In this document: positions 16,674-25,844 of the stretch, piece by piece
Numbering within the stretch: the first letter of the stretch is position 1
Layout of the letters: the number at the start of each line of letters is the position of its first letter
DNA from: Allobosea caraganae
GTDB taxonomy: Bacteria; Pseudomonadota; Alphaproteobacteria; Rhizobiales; Beijerinckiaceae
Reading direction: 5' to 3'
DNA: 64,000 nt
Assembly (NCBI RefSeq): GCF_003351345.1
Contig: NZ_QQTO01000021.1
Span: forward strand, 62,001-126,000
Position numbers and translations under genes: made by a program
The notes under the pieces: generated by a model
What the model saw: only the letters and a program-made list of their open reading frames with translations
Told to the model about the DNA's origin: nothing
The model's database searches: none

Positions 16674-17047
16674 ATGGCTCGCCAATCGGTTATCCGACCC
16701 AGCAATTCGATCGTTTTCGTTCATGGCGGGGGGCACTCGACGTGCCCGCCGATAAAATCAATCCAAAGATCAGTCTCGTGGCCGCAAGCCCCTCATGCTT
16801 GGCTGTCTGTGTAAATCCAGAAGTCGACGGCCCGACAGAGCTGACCTTCGGCCTTTCGAGGGAGGTCGATCCCGGCTACGCGCCCGGTTTCGTCGGTCAA
16901 GTGGAGACGCCGCGGCGCCGGATCATCATCGACACCGTCGAGGAGGAGATCATCTTCGATCAAATCGTTCCCTCGACGCAAACGGCCCTCCGCATCTGGT
17001 TCAGTCACCCGAAATGGCCGGAGAAGGTCATCGTCGGCATCGACTAG
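16674..17047 (+). pseudogene. Second immunity-like copy, frameshifted at a G tract
   Basis: ATG at 16674 gives MARQSVIRPSNSIVFVHGGG, aligned with copy 1, then leaves the homologous frame. From 16730 onward the homology continues in the next frame (ALDVPADKINPKISLVAASPS... to VIVGID, stop at 17047). The switch falls at the run of six G at 16727-16732; one extra base there would restore a 124-codon gene closely similar to copy 1. Either the copy is broken, or the G tract is a sequencing error or a slippage switch. The 3' part, 16742-17047, is intact and could be read from a GTG at 16742. Identity to copy 1 is high in the last 60 residues. Confidence 0.6.
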
Positions 17048-17057
17048 CGGCAATAAT

Positions 17058-17087
17058 GGCGGGCGCCGAACTTGGTTGGCGTTCGCC
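17058..17087 (+). terminator. Hairpin after immunity copy 2
   Basis: GGCGGGCGCC, ten bases, GGCGTTCGCC: ten pairs including G-T pairs, eleven bases after the stop at 17047. It occupies the same position as the hairpin behind copy 1. Confidence 0.4.
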
Positions 17088-17234
17088 GAAACCCACTGCA
17101 GAGTCTCTTTCATCTCCAAGTGCCTGCAAAGCCCTGGCCGATTTGGCCCGGCGTTTGCGCTGATCCTGCTCGCTTAGCCTATGCCGTACGAAATCGAGAC
17201 GATCAGGATCAATTCAGCACATCTTGGAGACGAC

Positions 17235-17402
17235 ATGTCGCAACGCCAGCGCTCACCACGGCTATCGCGTATTCTCGACCGCCTTAGCAAGCGCAAGCGG
17301 GCCGCCAAGCAAGCCGCGGCGAAGGAAGCGCGCAACGAGGACAAGCACGGCAGGCAGCAGGACCAAGCTTCCGCCAACACGGCCGAAGACGTGAAGAACT
17401 AA
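17235..17402 (+). CDS. Small basic hypothetical protein (55 aa)
   Basis: The ATG at 17235 has a good ribosome site (ggaga, six bases upstream) and gives MSQRQRSPRLSRILDRL; an upstream start at 17181 lacks one. The protein is a very charged helix (RLSKRKRAAKQAAAKEA) with a polar disordered tail. No function is assigned. A strong hairpin after the stop supports its being a real transcription unit. Confidence 0.5.
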   Translation: MSQRQRSPRLSRILDRLSKRKRAAKQAAAKEARNEDKHGRQQDQASANTAEDVKN

Positions 17403-17410
17403 AATTCTAC

Positions 17411-17439
17411 ACTCCGGCGCGGGCAGCCTGCGCCGGAGT
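17411..17439. terminator. Hairpin between convergent genes
   Basis: ACTCCGGCGC, nine bases, GCGCCGGAGT followed by GGTCTTTCC. It lies after the 55-residue gene and 74 bases from the convergent malate synthase stop. Confidence 0.65.
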
Positions 17440-17512
17440 GGTCTTTCCAAAGTGGTCGCTGCGAAGTCCGCGCCAGAGCGTCCGCAGATCAGGCGCAGAC
17501 GGTCGCCAAGTC

Positions 17513-19114
<1,602 letters not shown>

Positions 19115-19232
19115 GGCGTGTACTCGCTGGTGGTTTCGTTCCGGGTGGGACTTATTGCGCCGATGGACTTTCTTCGCTAGGCGCAGGAAGCGTGAGCACT
19201 TGTTCCGTAAATGAAAAGATAGGGGCTGCGCG

Positions 19233-19835
19233 TCAACGCCCGCCCAGTTCGACGAAGCGCCCAATAAAGCGCTCCTGCGCCGCTTCCGTCGAGAGGGGAT
19301 TCAGCCAGTCCATCACCGTGCGCGGCAGGGGCTGCGGACGGCCGAAGAATTTCAGCGCCTCGGCGCGCTCGAAGCCGGCCAGTTCCGTTGCCTCGAGGAA
19401 GGCGGCGATCTTGTCGGCGTCCTTGGTCTTGCGCTTGAGCAGGGCGGGAGGCTCGGCCGGCAGGCTGAAGCGCAGGTGGATCGCCGCGAGCAATCTCAGC
19501 TCGACGCTCTTATAGGCGTCGCCCATCACGACCTTGAAGGGCGAGATCATGTCGCCGATGACGTATTCCGGCGCATCGTGCAGCAGCGCCATCAGCCGCC
19601 AGGCGTCGGACCAGTCGGGGTTGAGATGGCCTGCGATCGCCTCGACCAGCAGGCAATGCTGCGCCACCGAGAAGGAATGCGCGCCCTGCGTCTGGCCGTT
19701 CCAGCGGGCGACGCGGGCGAGGCCATGGGCGATGTCGTCGATCTCGATGTCGAGCGGCGAGGGGTCGAGCAGGTCGAGGCGGCGGCCCGACAGCATGCGC
19801 TGCCAGGCCCGGGGCGAGGCGGGGGGCTTGGCCAT
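19233..19835 (-). CDS. HD-domain phosphohydrolase (YfbR-like)
   Basis: 200 residues with the HD metal site: His in QGAHSFSVAQH, the HD pair in MALLHDAPEYVIGDM and a downstream Asp (KDADKIAAFLEATE). This is the pattern of the YfbR/5'-deoxynucleotidase group, which hydrolyses dNMPs to deoxynucleosides, though rhizobial members are diverged and their substrate is not certain. The start at 19835 lies two bases downstream of the tag stop codon, so ygfZ-tag-HD form a tight operon. Confidence 0.8.
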   Translation of the reverse strand: MAKPPASPRAWQRMLSGRRLDLLDPSPLDIEIDDIAHGLARVARWNGQTQGAHSFSVAQHCLLVEAIAGHLNPDWSDAWRLMALLHDAPEYVIGDMISPFKVVMGDAYKSVELRLLAAIHLRFSLPAEPPALLKRKTKDADKIAAFLEATELAGFERAEALKFFGRPQPLPRTVMDWLNPLSTEAAQERFIGRFVELGGR

Positions 19836-19837
19836 GC

Positions 19838-20461
19838 TCAGGCGGCAGGCCGGGCGTCACGCGCCAAAGCCGCGCATTCCTGCCAGCGAAAGCAGCCGGT
19901 GACGTGGTCGTTGACCAGCCCGCAGGCCTCCATGAAGGCGTAGACGATGGTCGGGCCGCAGAAGGTGAAGCCGGCGGCCTTGAGTTCCTTCGAGACCGCC
20001 TCGGAGACCTTGGTCTGGGTCGGCACCTCCTCATGGGTGCGGAAGGCGTTCTGGAGGACGCGGCCATCGAGATGCTTCCAGAGGAAATCGGCGAAAGGCT
20101 GCTTCTCGCTGATGACGAGATAGGCTCGGGCGCTCTTGATCGTGCCCTCGATCTTGCCGCGATGGCGGATGATGCCGGCGTCGCCGAGCAGGCGCTGGAC
20201 GTCGGCCTCGCCGAAGCGGGCGATCGCCTCCGGCTCGAACCCGGCGAAGCCGGCGCGGAAGGCGTCGCGCTTGCGCAGGATGGTGATCCAGGCGAGCCCG
20301 GCCTGGAAGCCGTCCAGGATCAGCTTCTCGAACAGGGCGCGGGAATCGTATTCCGGCACGCCCCATTCGGTGTCGTGATAGGCGAGGTAGAGCGGGTCGG
20401 TGCCCGGCCAGACGCAACGGAACTTGCCGTCCGGCCCCTCGACTGCAGCGCGCCCGGTCAT
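19838..20461 (-). CDS. tag: DNA-3-methyladenine glycosylase I
   Basis: 207 residues. CVWPGTDPLYLAYHDTEWG near the N-terminus (Cys and His zinc ligands), LILDGFQAGLAWITILRKR in the helix-hairpin-helix part and the C-terminal FMEACGLVNDHVTGCFRW (His and Cys zinc ligands) are Tag hallmarks. It excises 3-methyladenine from alkylated DNA in base-excision repair. The ATG overlaps the ygfZ stop by four bases, indicating translational coupling. An N-terminal extension of about ten residues (MTGRAAVEGPDG) precedes the conserved start. Confidence 0.95.
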   Translation of the reverse strand: MTGRAAVEGPDGKFRCVWPGTDPLYLAYHDTEWGVPEYDSRALFEKLILDGFQAGLAWITILRKRDAFRAGFAGFEPEAIARFGEADVQRLLGDAGIIRHRGKIEGTIKSARAYLVISEKQPFADFLWKHLDGRVLQNAFRTHEEVPTQTKVSEAVSKELKAAGFTFCGPTIVYAFMEACGLVNDHVTGCFRWQECAALARDARPAA

Positions 20462-21357
20462 GCTGCGGCTCCGAAACCCGGTTCGCCCGGGAAGAGGAAG
20501 TGCAGGAAGGACGGCTTCTCCAGCGTGAAGGCGAGGCCGCCGCCAGCGAGCGTCTGGCCCTCGGCCAGCGCATCGGCGACGCGGTCGAGCCTGAGCATGG
20601 CGAGGCCGCGGCCTCCGGCGGACGAGCCGATGTGGCCGAGCGACTTGCCGCCGGCGCTGGCCTCGACACCCATTTCCGGGTTCAGGCCCTCGGTGAAGAC
20701 CACCGGCACGGCGCGGGTGCGGGCGGTGCCGCGATGCTGCATGCGGGAGACGACCTCCTGGCCGATATAGCAGCCCTTCTTGAATGAGACGCCGCCGAGC
20801 TGGTCGAACAGGGCCTCGTGCGGGAACGTGTCGCCATAGGCGAAGTCGCGGCCGCCATCGGGGATGCCGAGCGCGATGCGGCGGGCGTGATAGGCGTCCA
20901 TGTCCTCGCTGGCGATCTCGTTGAGGCCGTCGCGGTCGGTGATGGCGCGGCCGCCGAGCTCGGACAGGCGCGGGTCGGCATAGGTCAGGCCGGCATCGGC
21001 CGGCAATTGCGAGCCGTCGGTCGCGGCGATTACCGCGCTCGCCTCGCTGAGATCGTCGAGCGCCACCTTGGCGCGCAGCTTGTAGAGTTTCAGTCGCTTC
21101 ATCAGATCGGGCACCTGGAGGAGCGGCGCGTCGAGCAGGAAGCCGCCGCCTTCCGACTCGGGCACCGCGATCACCAGAAAATCGCTGATGATCTTGCCTT
21201 GCGGTGTCAGGAGCCCGCCATAGCCGGCGTGGTCGGCGGTGACGAGGTCCATCTCGTTGGTGACGATGTTCTGCAGGAAGTCGCGCGCGTCCTCGCCGCT
21301 GACGCGGATGACGCCACGGTCTTTGAGGTGGGCCGCCTTGAGATGAGCTGCCGGCAT
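20458..21357 (-). CDS. ygfZ: Folate-binding protein YgfZ/GcvT family
   Basis: 299 residues from MPAAHLKAAHLKDRGV (21357). The YgfZ signature KGCYIGQEVVSRMQHRG is intact, including the Cys. The N-terminal domain LQNIVTNEMDLVTADHAGYGGLLTPQGKI is the GcvT-like folate-binding fold. YgfZ/IBA57 proteins use tetrahydrofolate to help assemble or repair iron-sulfur clusters of enzymes such as MiaB. First gene of a probable ygfZ-tag-HD operon and divergent from pyrC, with 91 bases between starts. Confidence 0.9.
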   Translation of the reverse strand: MPAAHLKAAHLKDRGVIRVSGEDARDFLQNIVTNEMDLVTADHAGYGGLLTPQGKIISDFLVIAVPESEGGGFLLDAPLLQVPDLMKRLKLYKLRAKVALDDLSEASAVIAATDGSQLPADAGLTYADPRLSELGGRAITDRDGLNEIASEDMDAYHARRIALGIPDGGRDFAYGDTFPHEALFDQLGGVSFKKGCYIGQEVVSRMQHRGTARTRAVPVVFTEGLNPEMGVEASAGGKSLGHIGSSAGGRGLAMLRLDRVADALAEGQTLAGGGLAFTLEKPSFLHFLFPGEPGFGAAA

Positions 21358-21448
21358 GGCTCGCTTCCGGTTGAGAATCTGGCTGGACGTGTGTTGATCC
21401 GATAGGTAGGCCGCTTCCATCCCTTCCTCAACCAGCAGGACCCTTCCG

Positions 21449-22789
21449 ATGCCGCAGAGCTATGATGTCCTCCTGAAGGGCGGCACGGTGGTGAACCAGG
21501 ACGGAAGCGGCGCGCGCGACCTCGGCATCACCGGCGGCAAGATCATGGCCATCGGCGATCTCAGCCAGGCCTCGGCCGGCGAAGTGGTCGATTGCCGTGG
21601 CCTGCACATCCTGCCCGGCGTGATCGACAGCCAGGTGCATTTTCGCGAGCCGGGGCTCGACCACAAGGAAGACCTGGAGAGCGGCTCGCGCGCCGCGGCG
21701 CTGGGCGGTGTGACCTGCGTCTTCGAGATGCCGAACACGATCCCGCAGACGACGACGCCCGAGGCGCTGGCCGACAAGGTCAGGCGCGGCCGGCATCGCA
21801 TGCATTGCGACTTCGCCTTCTGGGTCGGCGGCACGCATGAGAACGCGCATGAGGTCGCCGAGCTGGAGCGGCTGCCCGGCGCTGCCGGCATCAAGGTGTT
21901 CATGGGCTCGTCCACCGGCGACCTGCTGGTCGAGGACGACACGGGCGTCGCCGAGATTCTGAAGCGGACGCGCCGGCGCTCGGCCTTCCATTCCGAAGAC
22001 GAGATGATGCTGCGCGAGCGGATGAACCTGCGCGTCGAGGGCGATCCGTCGAGCCATCCGGTCTGGCGCTCGCCCGAGGTGGCGCTGACCTGCACGAAGA
22101 GGCTGGTCAGGATCGCGCGTGAGACCGGGGCGCGGGTGCATATCCTGCACATCTCGACCGGCGAGGAGATGGTCTTCCTCAGGGATCACAAGGACGTCGC
22201 GACCGTCGAGGTGCTGCCGAACCACCTGACGCTGGTCGCGCCGGATTGCTACGAGCGGCTCGGCACCTACGCCCAGATGAACCCGCCGATCCGCGACGAC
22301 AGCCATCGCCAGACGATCTGGTGGGGGTTGGAGCAGGGCATCGTCGACGTGCTCGGCTCCGATCACGCGCCGCATACGCATGAGGAGAAGCATCACGCCT
22401 ATCCCGCCAGCCATTCCGGCATGCCGGGCGTGCAGACGCTGGTGCCGATCATGCTCGACCACGTCAATGCCGGCAGGCTGACGCTGGAGCGCTTCGTCGA
22501 CCTGACCAGCCATGGCCCGCAGCGCATCTTCGGGCTCGAGGGCAAGGGAAGGATCGCGGTCGGCTGGGACGCGGACCTGACCATCGTCGACATGAAGCGG
22601 CGTGAGACCATCACCAATGACTGGATCGCGTCGAAATGCGGCTGGACGCCCTATGACGGCGTCAGCGTCACCGGCTGGCCGGTCGGCACCTATGTGCGTG
22701 GTCGCAAGGTGATGTGGGAGCGCGAGCTCACGACGCCGTCGCAGGGCGAGCCGGCGAGGTTTTTGGAAGCGCTGCCGCGAGCGGTTTGA
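21449..22789 (+). CDS. pyrC: Dihydroorotase-family amidohydrolase
   Basis: 446 residues. Amidohydrolase blocks: HILPGVIDSQVHFREPGL, the carbamylated-lysine segment GIKVFMGSSTG, FHSEDEMML, HILHIST and the metal Asp in LGSDHAPHTHEEKHH. Dihydroorotases interconvert carbamoyl aspartate and dihydroorotate in pyrimidine synthesis. The usual HxH of the first metal site reads Gln62-Val63-His64 here; this DSQVHFRE form seems to be a recurring alphaproteobacterial type, so it is probably a subfamily trait, but activity is less certain than in classical PyrC. No pyrB is adjacent. A family B palindrome follows 25 bases after the stop. Confidence 0.8.
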   Translation: MPQSYDVLLKGGTVVNQDGSGARDLGITGGKIMAIGDLSQASAGEVVDCRGLHILPGVIDSQVHFREPGLDHKEDLESGSRAAALGGVTCVFEMPNTIPQTTTPEALADKVRRGRHRMHCDFAFWVGGTHENAHEVAELERLPGAAGIKVFMGSSTGDLLVEDDTGVAEILKRTRRRSAFHSEDEMMLRERMNLRVEGDPSSHPVWRSPEVALTCTKRLVRIARETGARVHILHISTGEEMVFLRDHKDVATVEVLPNHLTLVAPDCYERLGTYAQMNPPIRDDSHRQTIWWGLEQGIVDVLGSDHAPHTHEEKHHAYPASHSGMPGVQTLVPIMLDHVNAGRLTLERFVDLTSHGPQRIFGLEGKGRIAVGWDADLTIVDMKRRETITNDWIASKCGWTPYDGVSVTGWPVGTYVRGRKVMWERELTTPSQGEPARFLEALPRAV

Positions 22790-22814
22790 GGCGGTTTGCC
22801 TCGGTGCCACAGGT

Positions 22815-22922
22815 CGTCATCCCGGACGTAGCGGAGCGGAGCTCCGGGATCCATCATAGGGCTCCGGAGCTTTACGATGGATCCCGGAGCTGCGCCGCAA
22901 ACGCGGCTTGTCCGGGATGACG
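22815..22922. repeat. Palindromic intergenic repeat, family B (copy 2)
   Basis: Complete copy beginning CGTCATCCCGGACGTAGCGG and closing TGTCCGGGATGACG, with the internal pair GGGATCCATCAT and ACGATGGATCCC. A flank of the form GGAGAGGTTTTCGC follows, a diverged version of which also follows copies 3 and 4. Confidence 0.85.
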
Positions 22923-22984
22923 GAGAGGTTTTCGCAAGGGCCAAAGAGATAGTTCGAAGGGCCTCGAAATTTTCTCGGGGCCCG

Positions 22985-23013
22985 TGTCGATTCTCGTCGA
23001 CCTCGTTCGACGT
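22985..23013 (+). promoter_or_regulatory. Putative ECF42-type promoter (DGPF gene 1)
   Basis: TGTCGA at 22985-22990, 17 bases, then CGACGT at 23008-23013, about 65 bases ahead of the first DGPF gene. The same hexamers and spacing occur before the second DGPF gene. Published ECF42 target promoters have TGTCGA at -35 and a CGA-containing -10. Confidence 0.7.
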
Positions 23014-23077
23014 GTCAGTAGAGACCGGATGCGGCAAGGTGCCGGCCGGCTCCGATGACAACCCAGGGAGAACGACC

Positions 23078-23506
23078 ATGCGTTTCATGATCATCGTCAA
23101 GGCGACCACGGACAGCGAAGCCGGCATCATGCCGAGCACCGAACTGCTCACCGCGATGGGCGCCTATAACGAGGAGCTGGTGAAGGCCGGCATCATGCTG
23201 GCCGGCGACGGCCTGCACCCGAGTGCGAAGGGCGCGCGCATCCATTTTGACGGCGACAAGCGCGCCGTCGTCGACGGACCCTTCGCCGAGACCAAGGAGC
23301 TGATCGCGGGCTTCTGGATCTGGCAGTGCAAGTCGATGGACGAGGCGATCGAATGGGTCAAGCGCTGCCCCAACCCGATGCCGGGGCCGTCCGAGATCGA
23401 GATCCGCAGGATATTCGAGGCCGAGGATTTCGGCGCGGAGTTCACGCCGGAGCTGCGCGCGCAGGAAGAGCGCGTCTGGGCCGAGGCCAAGAAGAATTCC
23501 GAGTGA
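23078..23506 (+). CDS. DGPF/YCII-domain protein 1
   Basis: 142 residues starting MRFMIIVKATTDSEAG after a cagggag ribosome site. It contains VVDGPFAETKELIAGFWIWQ, the DGPF motif of the YCII-related family, on a dimeric alpha/beta ferredoxin-like fold. The family is genomically tied to ECF42 sigma factors, and one lies 570 bases downstream here. Biochemical role is not established. Preceded by a promoter motif matching ECF42 targets and followed by a close paralogue with the same kind of promoter. Confidence 0.9.
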   Translation: MRFMIIVKATTDSEAGIMPSTELLTAMGAYNEELVKAGIMLAGDGLHPSAKGARIHFDGDKRAVVDGPFAETKELIAGFWIWQCKSMDEAIEWVKRCPNPMPGPSEIEIRRIFEAEDFGAEFTPELRAQEERVWAEAKKNSE

Positions 23507-23509
23507 GCC

Positions 23510-23538
23510 TGTCGATCCCGCGGCGCGTCGTTCGACGT
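23510..23538 (+). promoter_or_regulatory. Putative ECF42-type promoter (DGPF gene 2)
   Basis: TGTCGA at 23510-23515, 17 bases, CGACGT at 23533-23538, about 67 bases before the second DGPF gene. The GTTCGACGTGTC around the -10 is identical to the upstream copy, while the spacer differs, so the conserved part is the promoter core. Confidence 0.7.
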
Positions 23539-23605
23539 GTCGTCGGGAGCCGGCCGACAGCACCATGGCCGGCCGGCTTCAGAGACCGATCTCAAGGAGC
23601 AAGCC

Positions 23606-24028
23606 ATGCGTTTCATGATCATCATCAAGGCGACCAAGGACAGCGAGGCCGGCATCTTTCCGGACGACGACGGTAAGCTGATGGCGGATATGGCCGCGTA
23701 TCACGAGGAACTGGTGAAGGCCGACATGCTGCTCGACGGCTCCGGCCTGAAGCCGAGCGCCAAGGGCTGGCGGATCAAGTACGACGCCGATGGCAAGACG
23801 AAGGTCGTCGACGGCCCCTTCGCCGAGACCAAGGAGCTGGTCGCGGGGTACACGCTGATCAAGGCCGATACGCGCGAGGAGGCTATCGAATGGACCAAGC
23901 GCTTCCCGATGCCCTTCGAACTGGGCACGGCCTGCGAGATCGAGGTGCGCGAGCTCTATGAGCTCAGCGATTTCGAGCAGTACGACTCGTCGCAGCGCTT
24001 CCGCGACATGGGCATCGGCGGGGTGTGA
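23606..24028 (+). CDS. DGPF/YCII-domain protein 2
   Basis: 140 residues, MRFMIIIKATKDSEAGIFPDD, preceded by aaggagc. VVDGPFAETKELVAGYTLIK is the DGPF motif, nearly the same as in the gene before it, so the two are tandem paralogues that diverge at the C-terminus (LYELSDFEQYD here). The gene ends 49 bases before the sigma factor ATG. The trio DGPF-DGPF-sigma is the standard ECF42 neighbourhood. Function unknown. Confidence 0.9.
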   Translation: MRFMIIIKATKDSEAGIFPDDDGKLMADMAAYHEELVKADMLLDGSGLKPSAKGWRIKYDADGKTKVVDGPFAETKELVAGYTLIKADTREEAIEWTKRFPMPFELGTACEIEVRELYELSDFEQYDSSQRFRDMGIGGV

Positions 24029-24077
24029 CCTCCGTCGCTCTTGCCTCCGGTAGCGGAGATGGTGTGTATCGCCCGTC

Positions 24078-25358
24078 ATGCCGGCGAGCGATGCACACCG
24101 CACCATCGAGACCGTCTTCCGCATGGAGGCGGCGAAGCTGATTGCGGGGCTGACGCGCCTCACGCGCGATGTCGGCCGCGCCGAGGAATTGGCGCAGGAC
24201 GCGCTGGAGGCGGCGCTGAAGCAATGGCCCGAAGCCGGCGTGCCGAGCAATCCCGGCGCCTGGCTGATGCAGGCCGCCAAGCATCGGGCCATCGACGGCA
24301 TCCGGCGCGACAAGCTGCTCCAGCGCAAGCACAGGGAAATCGGCCACGAGCTTGAGGCTGATGCGCTCGTGGCACCGGATCTCGACGCAGCCCTGGACGA
24401 TGATGTCGGCGACGACCTGCTGCGGCTGATCTTCACCGCCTGCCACCCGGTCCTCTCCGTCGAGGCGCGGCTGGCGCTGACGCTGCGCCTGCTTGGCGGG
24501 TTGACCACCGAGGAGATCGCGCGCGCCTTCCTGGTGCCCGAGCCGACCATGGCGCAGCGCATCGTCCGGGCGAAGAAGACGCTCACTGAAGCGAAGGTGC
24601 CCTTCGAGGTGCCGCATGGCGGGGAGCTGGCGGCGCGGCTCGCCTCGGTGCTGGAGGTGGTCTACCTGATCTTCAACGAAGGCTATGCCGCGACCGCCGG
24701 GGAGGATTGGCTGCGGCCGGCGCTGTGCGAGGAGGCGATGCGGCTTGGGCGGATACTGGCCGAGTTGGCGCCGCAGGAGCCGGAGGTGCACGGGCTCGTC
24801 GCGCTCATGGAATTGCAGGCCTCGCGCTTCAAGGCGCGAACCGGTCCTTCAGGCGAGGTGGTGCTGCTGCTCGACCAGAATCGCGGCCGTTGGGACCAGC
24901 TCCTGATCCGGCGCGGGCTCGCGGCGCTCGACCGGGCGCTGGCGCTCAAGATTCCGGCTGGGCCCTATGTGCTGCAGGCCGCGCTTGCTGCCTGCCATGC
25001 GAGGGCGCGCACTGCCGACGAGACCAACTGGCGCCAGATCGCGGCGCTCTATGGCGCGCTTGGAACGCTGATGCCGTCGCCGGTGGTAGAGCTCAACCGC
25101 GCCGTGGCGATCGGCATGGCCGAGGGGCCGGAGGCCGGGCTCGCGCTGGTCGACGCGCTGGCGTCGGAGCCGGCGCTGAAGACCTACCACCTGCTGCCGA
25201 GCGTGCGCGGCGACCTGCTCGCCAAGCTGGGGCGTGATGCGGAAGCGAGCGCCGAGTTCGAGCGCGCGGCGGCGCTGACCAAGAACCTGCGCGAGCGGGC
25301 GCTGCTGCTGAAGCGCTGGGAGACAGCCCGGCTCGCGGCGCGCGGACGGGCTTCGTAA
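24078..25358 (+). CDS. ECF sigma factor with long C-terminal extension (ECF42-like)
   Basis: 426 residues, twice the size of an ordinary ECF sigma. Region 2 is at about residues 15-80 (AWLMQAAKHRAIDGIRRDK), region 4 at about 110-165 (LTLRLLGGLTTEEIARAFLVPEPTMAQRIVRAKKTL). A helical extension of about 230 residues follows (DUF6596/TPR-like, with EVVYLIFNEGYAAT and ELNRAVAIGMAEGPEAGLAL). ECF42 proteins have this layout, lack a membrane anti-sigma, and need the extension for activity. None of the neighbours looks like an anti-sigma factor. It likely drives the two DGPF promoters upstream. Confidence 0.9.
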   Translation: MPASDAHRTIETVFRMEAAKLIAGLTRLTRDVGRAEELAQDALEAALKQWPEAGVPSNPGAWLMQAAKHRAIDGIRRDKLLQRKHREIGHELEADALVAPDLDAALDDDVGDDLLRLIFTACHPVLSVEARLALTLRLLGGLTTEEIARAFLVPEPTMAQRIVRAKKTLTEAKVPFEVPHGGELAARLASVLEVVYLIFNEGYAATAGEDWLRPALCEEAMRLGRILAELAPQEPEVHGLVALMELQASRFKARTGPSGEVVLLLDQNRGRWDQLLIRRGLAALDRALALKIPAGPYVLQAALAACHARARTADETNWRQIAALYGALGTLMPSPVVELNRAVAIGMAEGPEAGLALVDALASEPALKTYHLLPSVRGDLLAKLGRDAEASAEFERAAALTKNLRERALLLKRWETARLAARGRAS

Positions 25359-25370
25359 GTTAGCCCAGGC

Positions 25371-25640
25371 TCAGTGCCGCGTGCCCGTGGTGAAGGAGCC
25401 GCCGCGGACCTTCTCGGGGAGGGTCTCGGAGAAGACCGCCGTCGCCTCTTCGCCATAGGTCTCGACCAGGGTGCGGAAGGCGGCGAAGAGCGCGGCATGG
25501 GCGAGCGCGTCGCTGTCGAGCCCATCCTGCTGCGCCTCGGTGAAGGCGTCCTCGACATAGCTGTAGGCGACGCGGCGCGCGTCGTTGCGATCGTCGGCGA
25601 GCAACGGGTCGAGGGGCAGGTCGTCGGAGAGGATGGACAT
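25371..25640 (-). CDS. Small acidic hypothetical protein (89 aa)
   Basis: Starts MSILSDDLPLDPLLADDR. Mostly helical and acidic (AYSYVEDAFTEAQQDGL, AALFAAFRTLVETYGEEA), with a polar tail. No motif is recognised. It converges on the sigma factor gene with a 12-base gap. About 200 bases of noncoding sequence separate it from the TIGR02301 gene. Confidence 0.55.
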   Translation of the reverse strand: MSILSDDLPLDPLLADDRNDARRVAYSYVEDAFTEAQQDGLDSDALAHAALFAAFRTLVETYGEEATAVFSETLPEKVRGGSFTTGTRH

Positions 25641-25778
25641 GAAGGCATGAACCCGGCGGCGTGGTCGCGGAATGCCTGACGGAGCTGTTCCGATTCGGCA
25701 CGCCAGCGGCGATAACTAGCCAGCAAGTCATACGCAGGAGCGCCGCGCAGCGCCACTATCGCGTTTAAGAAAGGTTAA

Positions 25779-25838
25779 TATGACCGCGAGAGTTTTGAAA
25801 AAGACACAGTTTCGTCCAGTTGTGACCTATCCGCCATA
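25779..25838 (+). CDS. Possible 19-residue micro-ORF
   Basis: ATG-started frame reading MTARVLKKTQFRPVVTYPP, with AAGG six bases upstream. It lies in AT-richer DNA between two minus-strand genes. Only the ribosome site and basic composition support it; it may be chance or a leader. Confidence 0.2.
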
Positions 25839-25844
25839 AACCGG

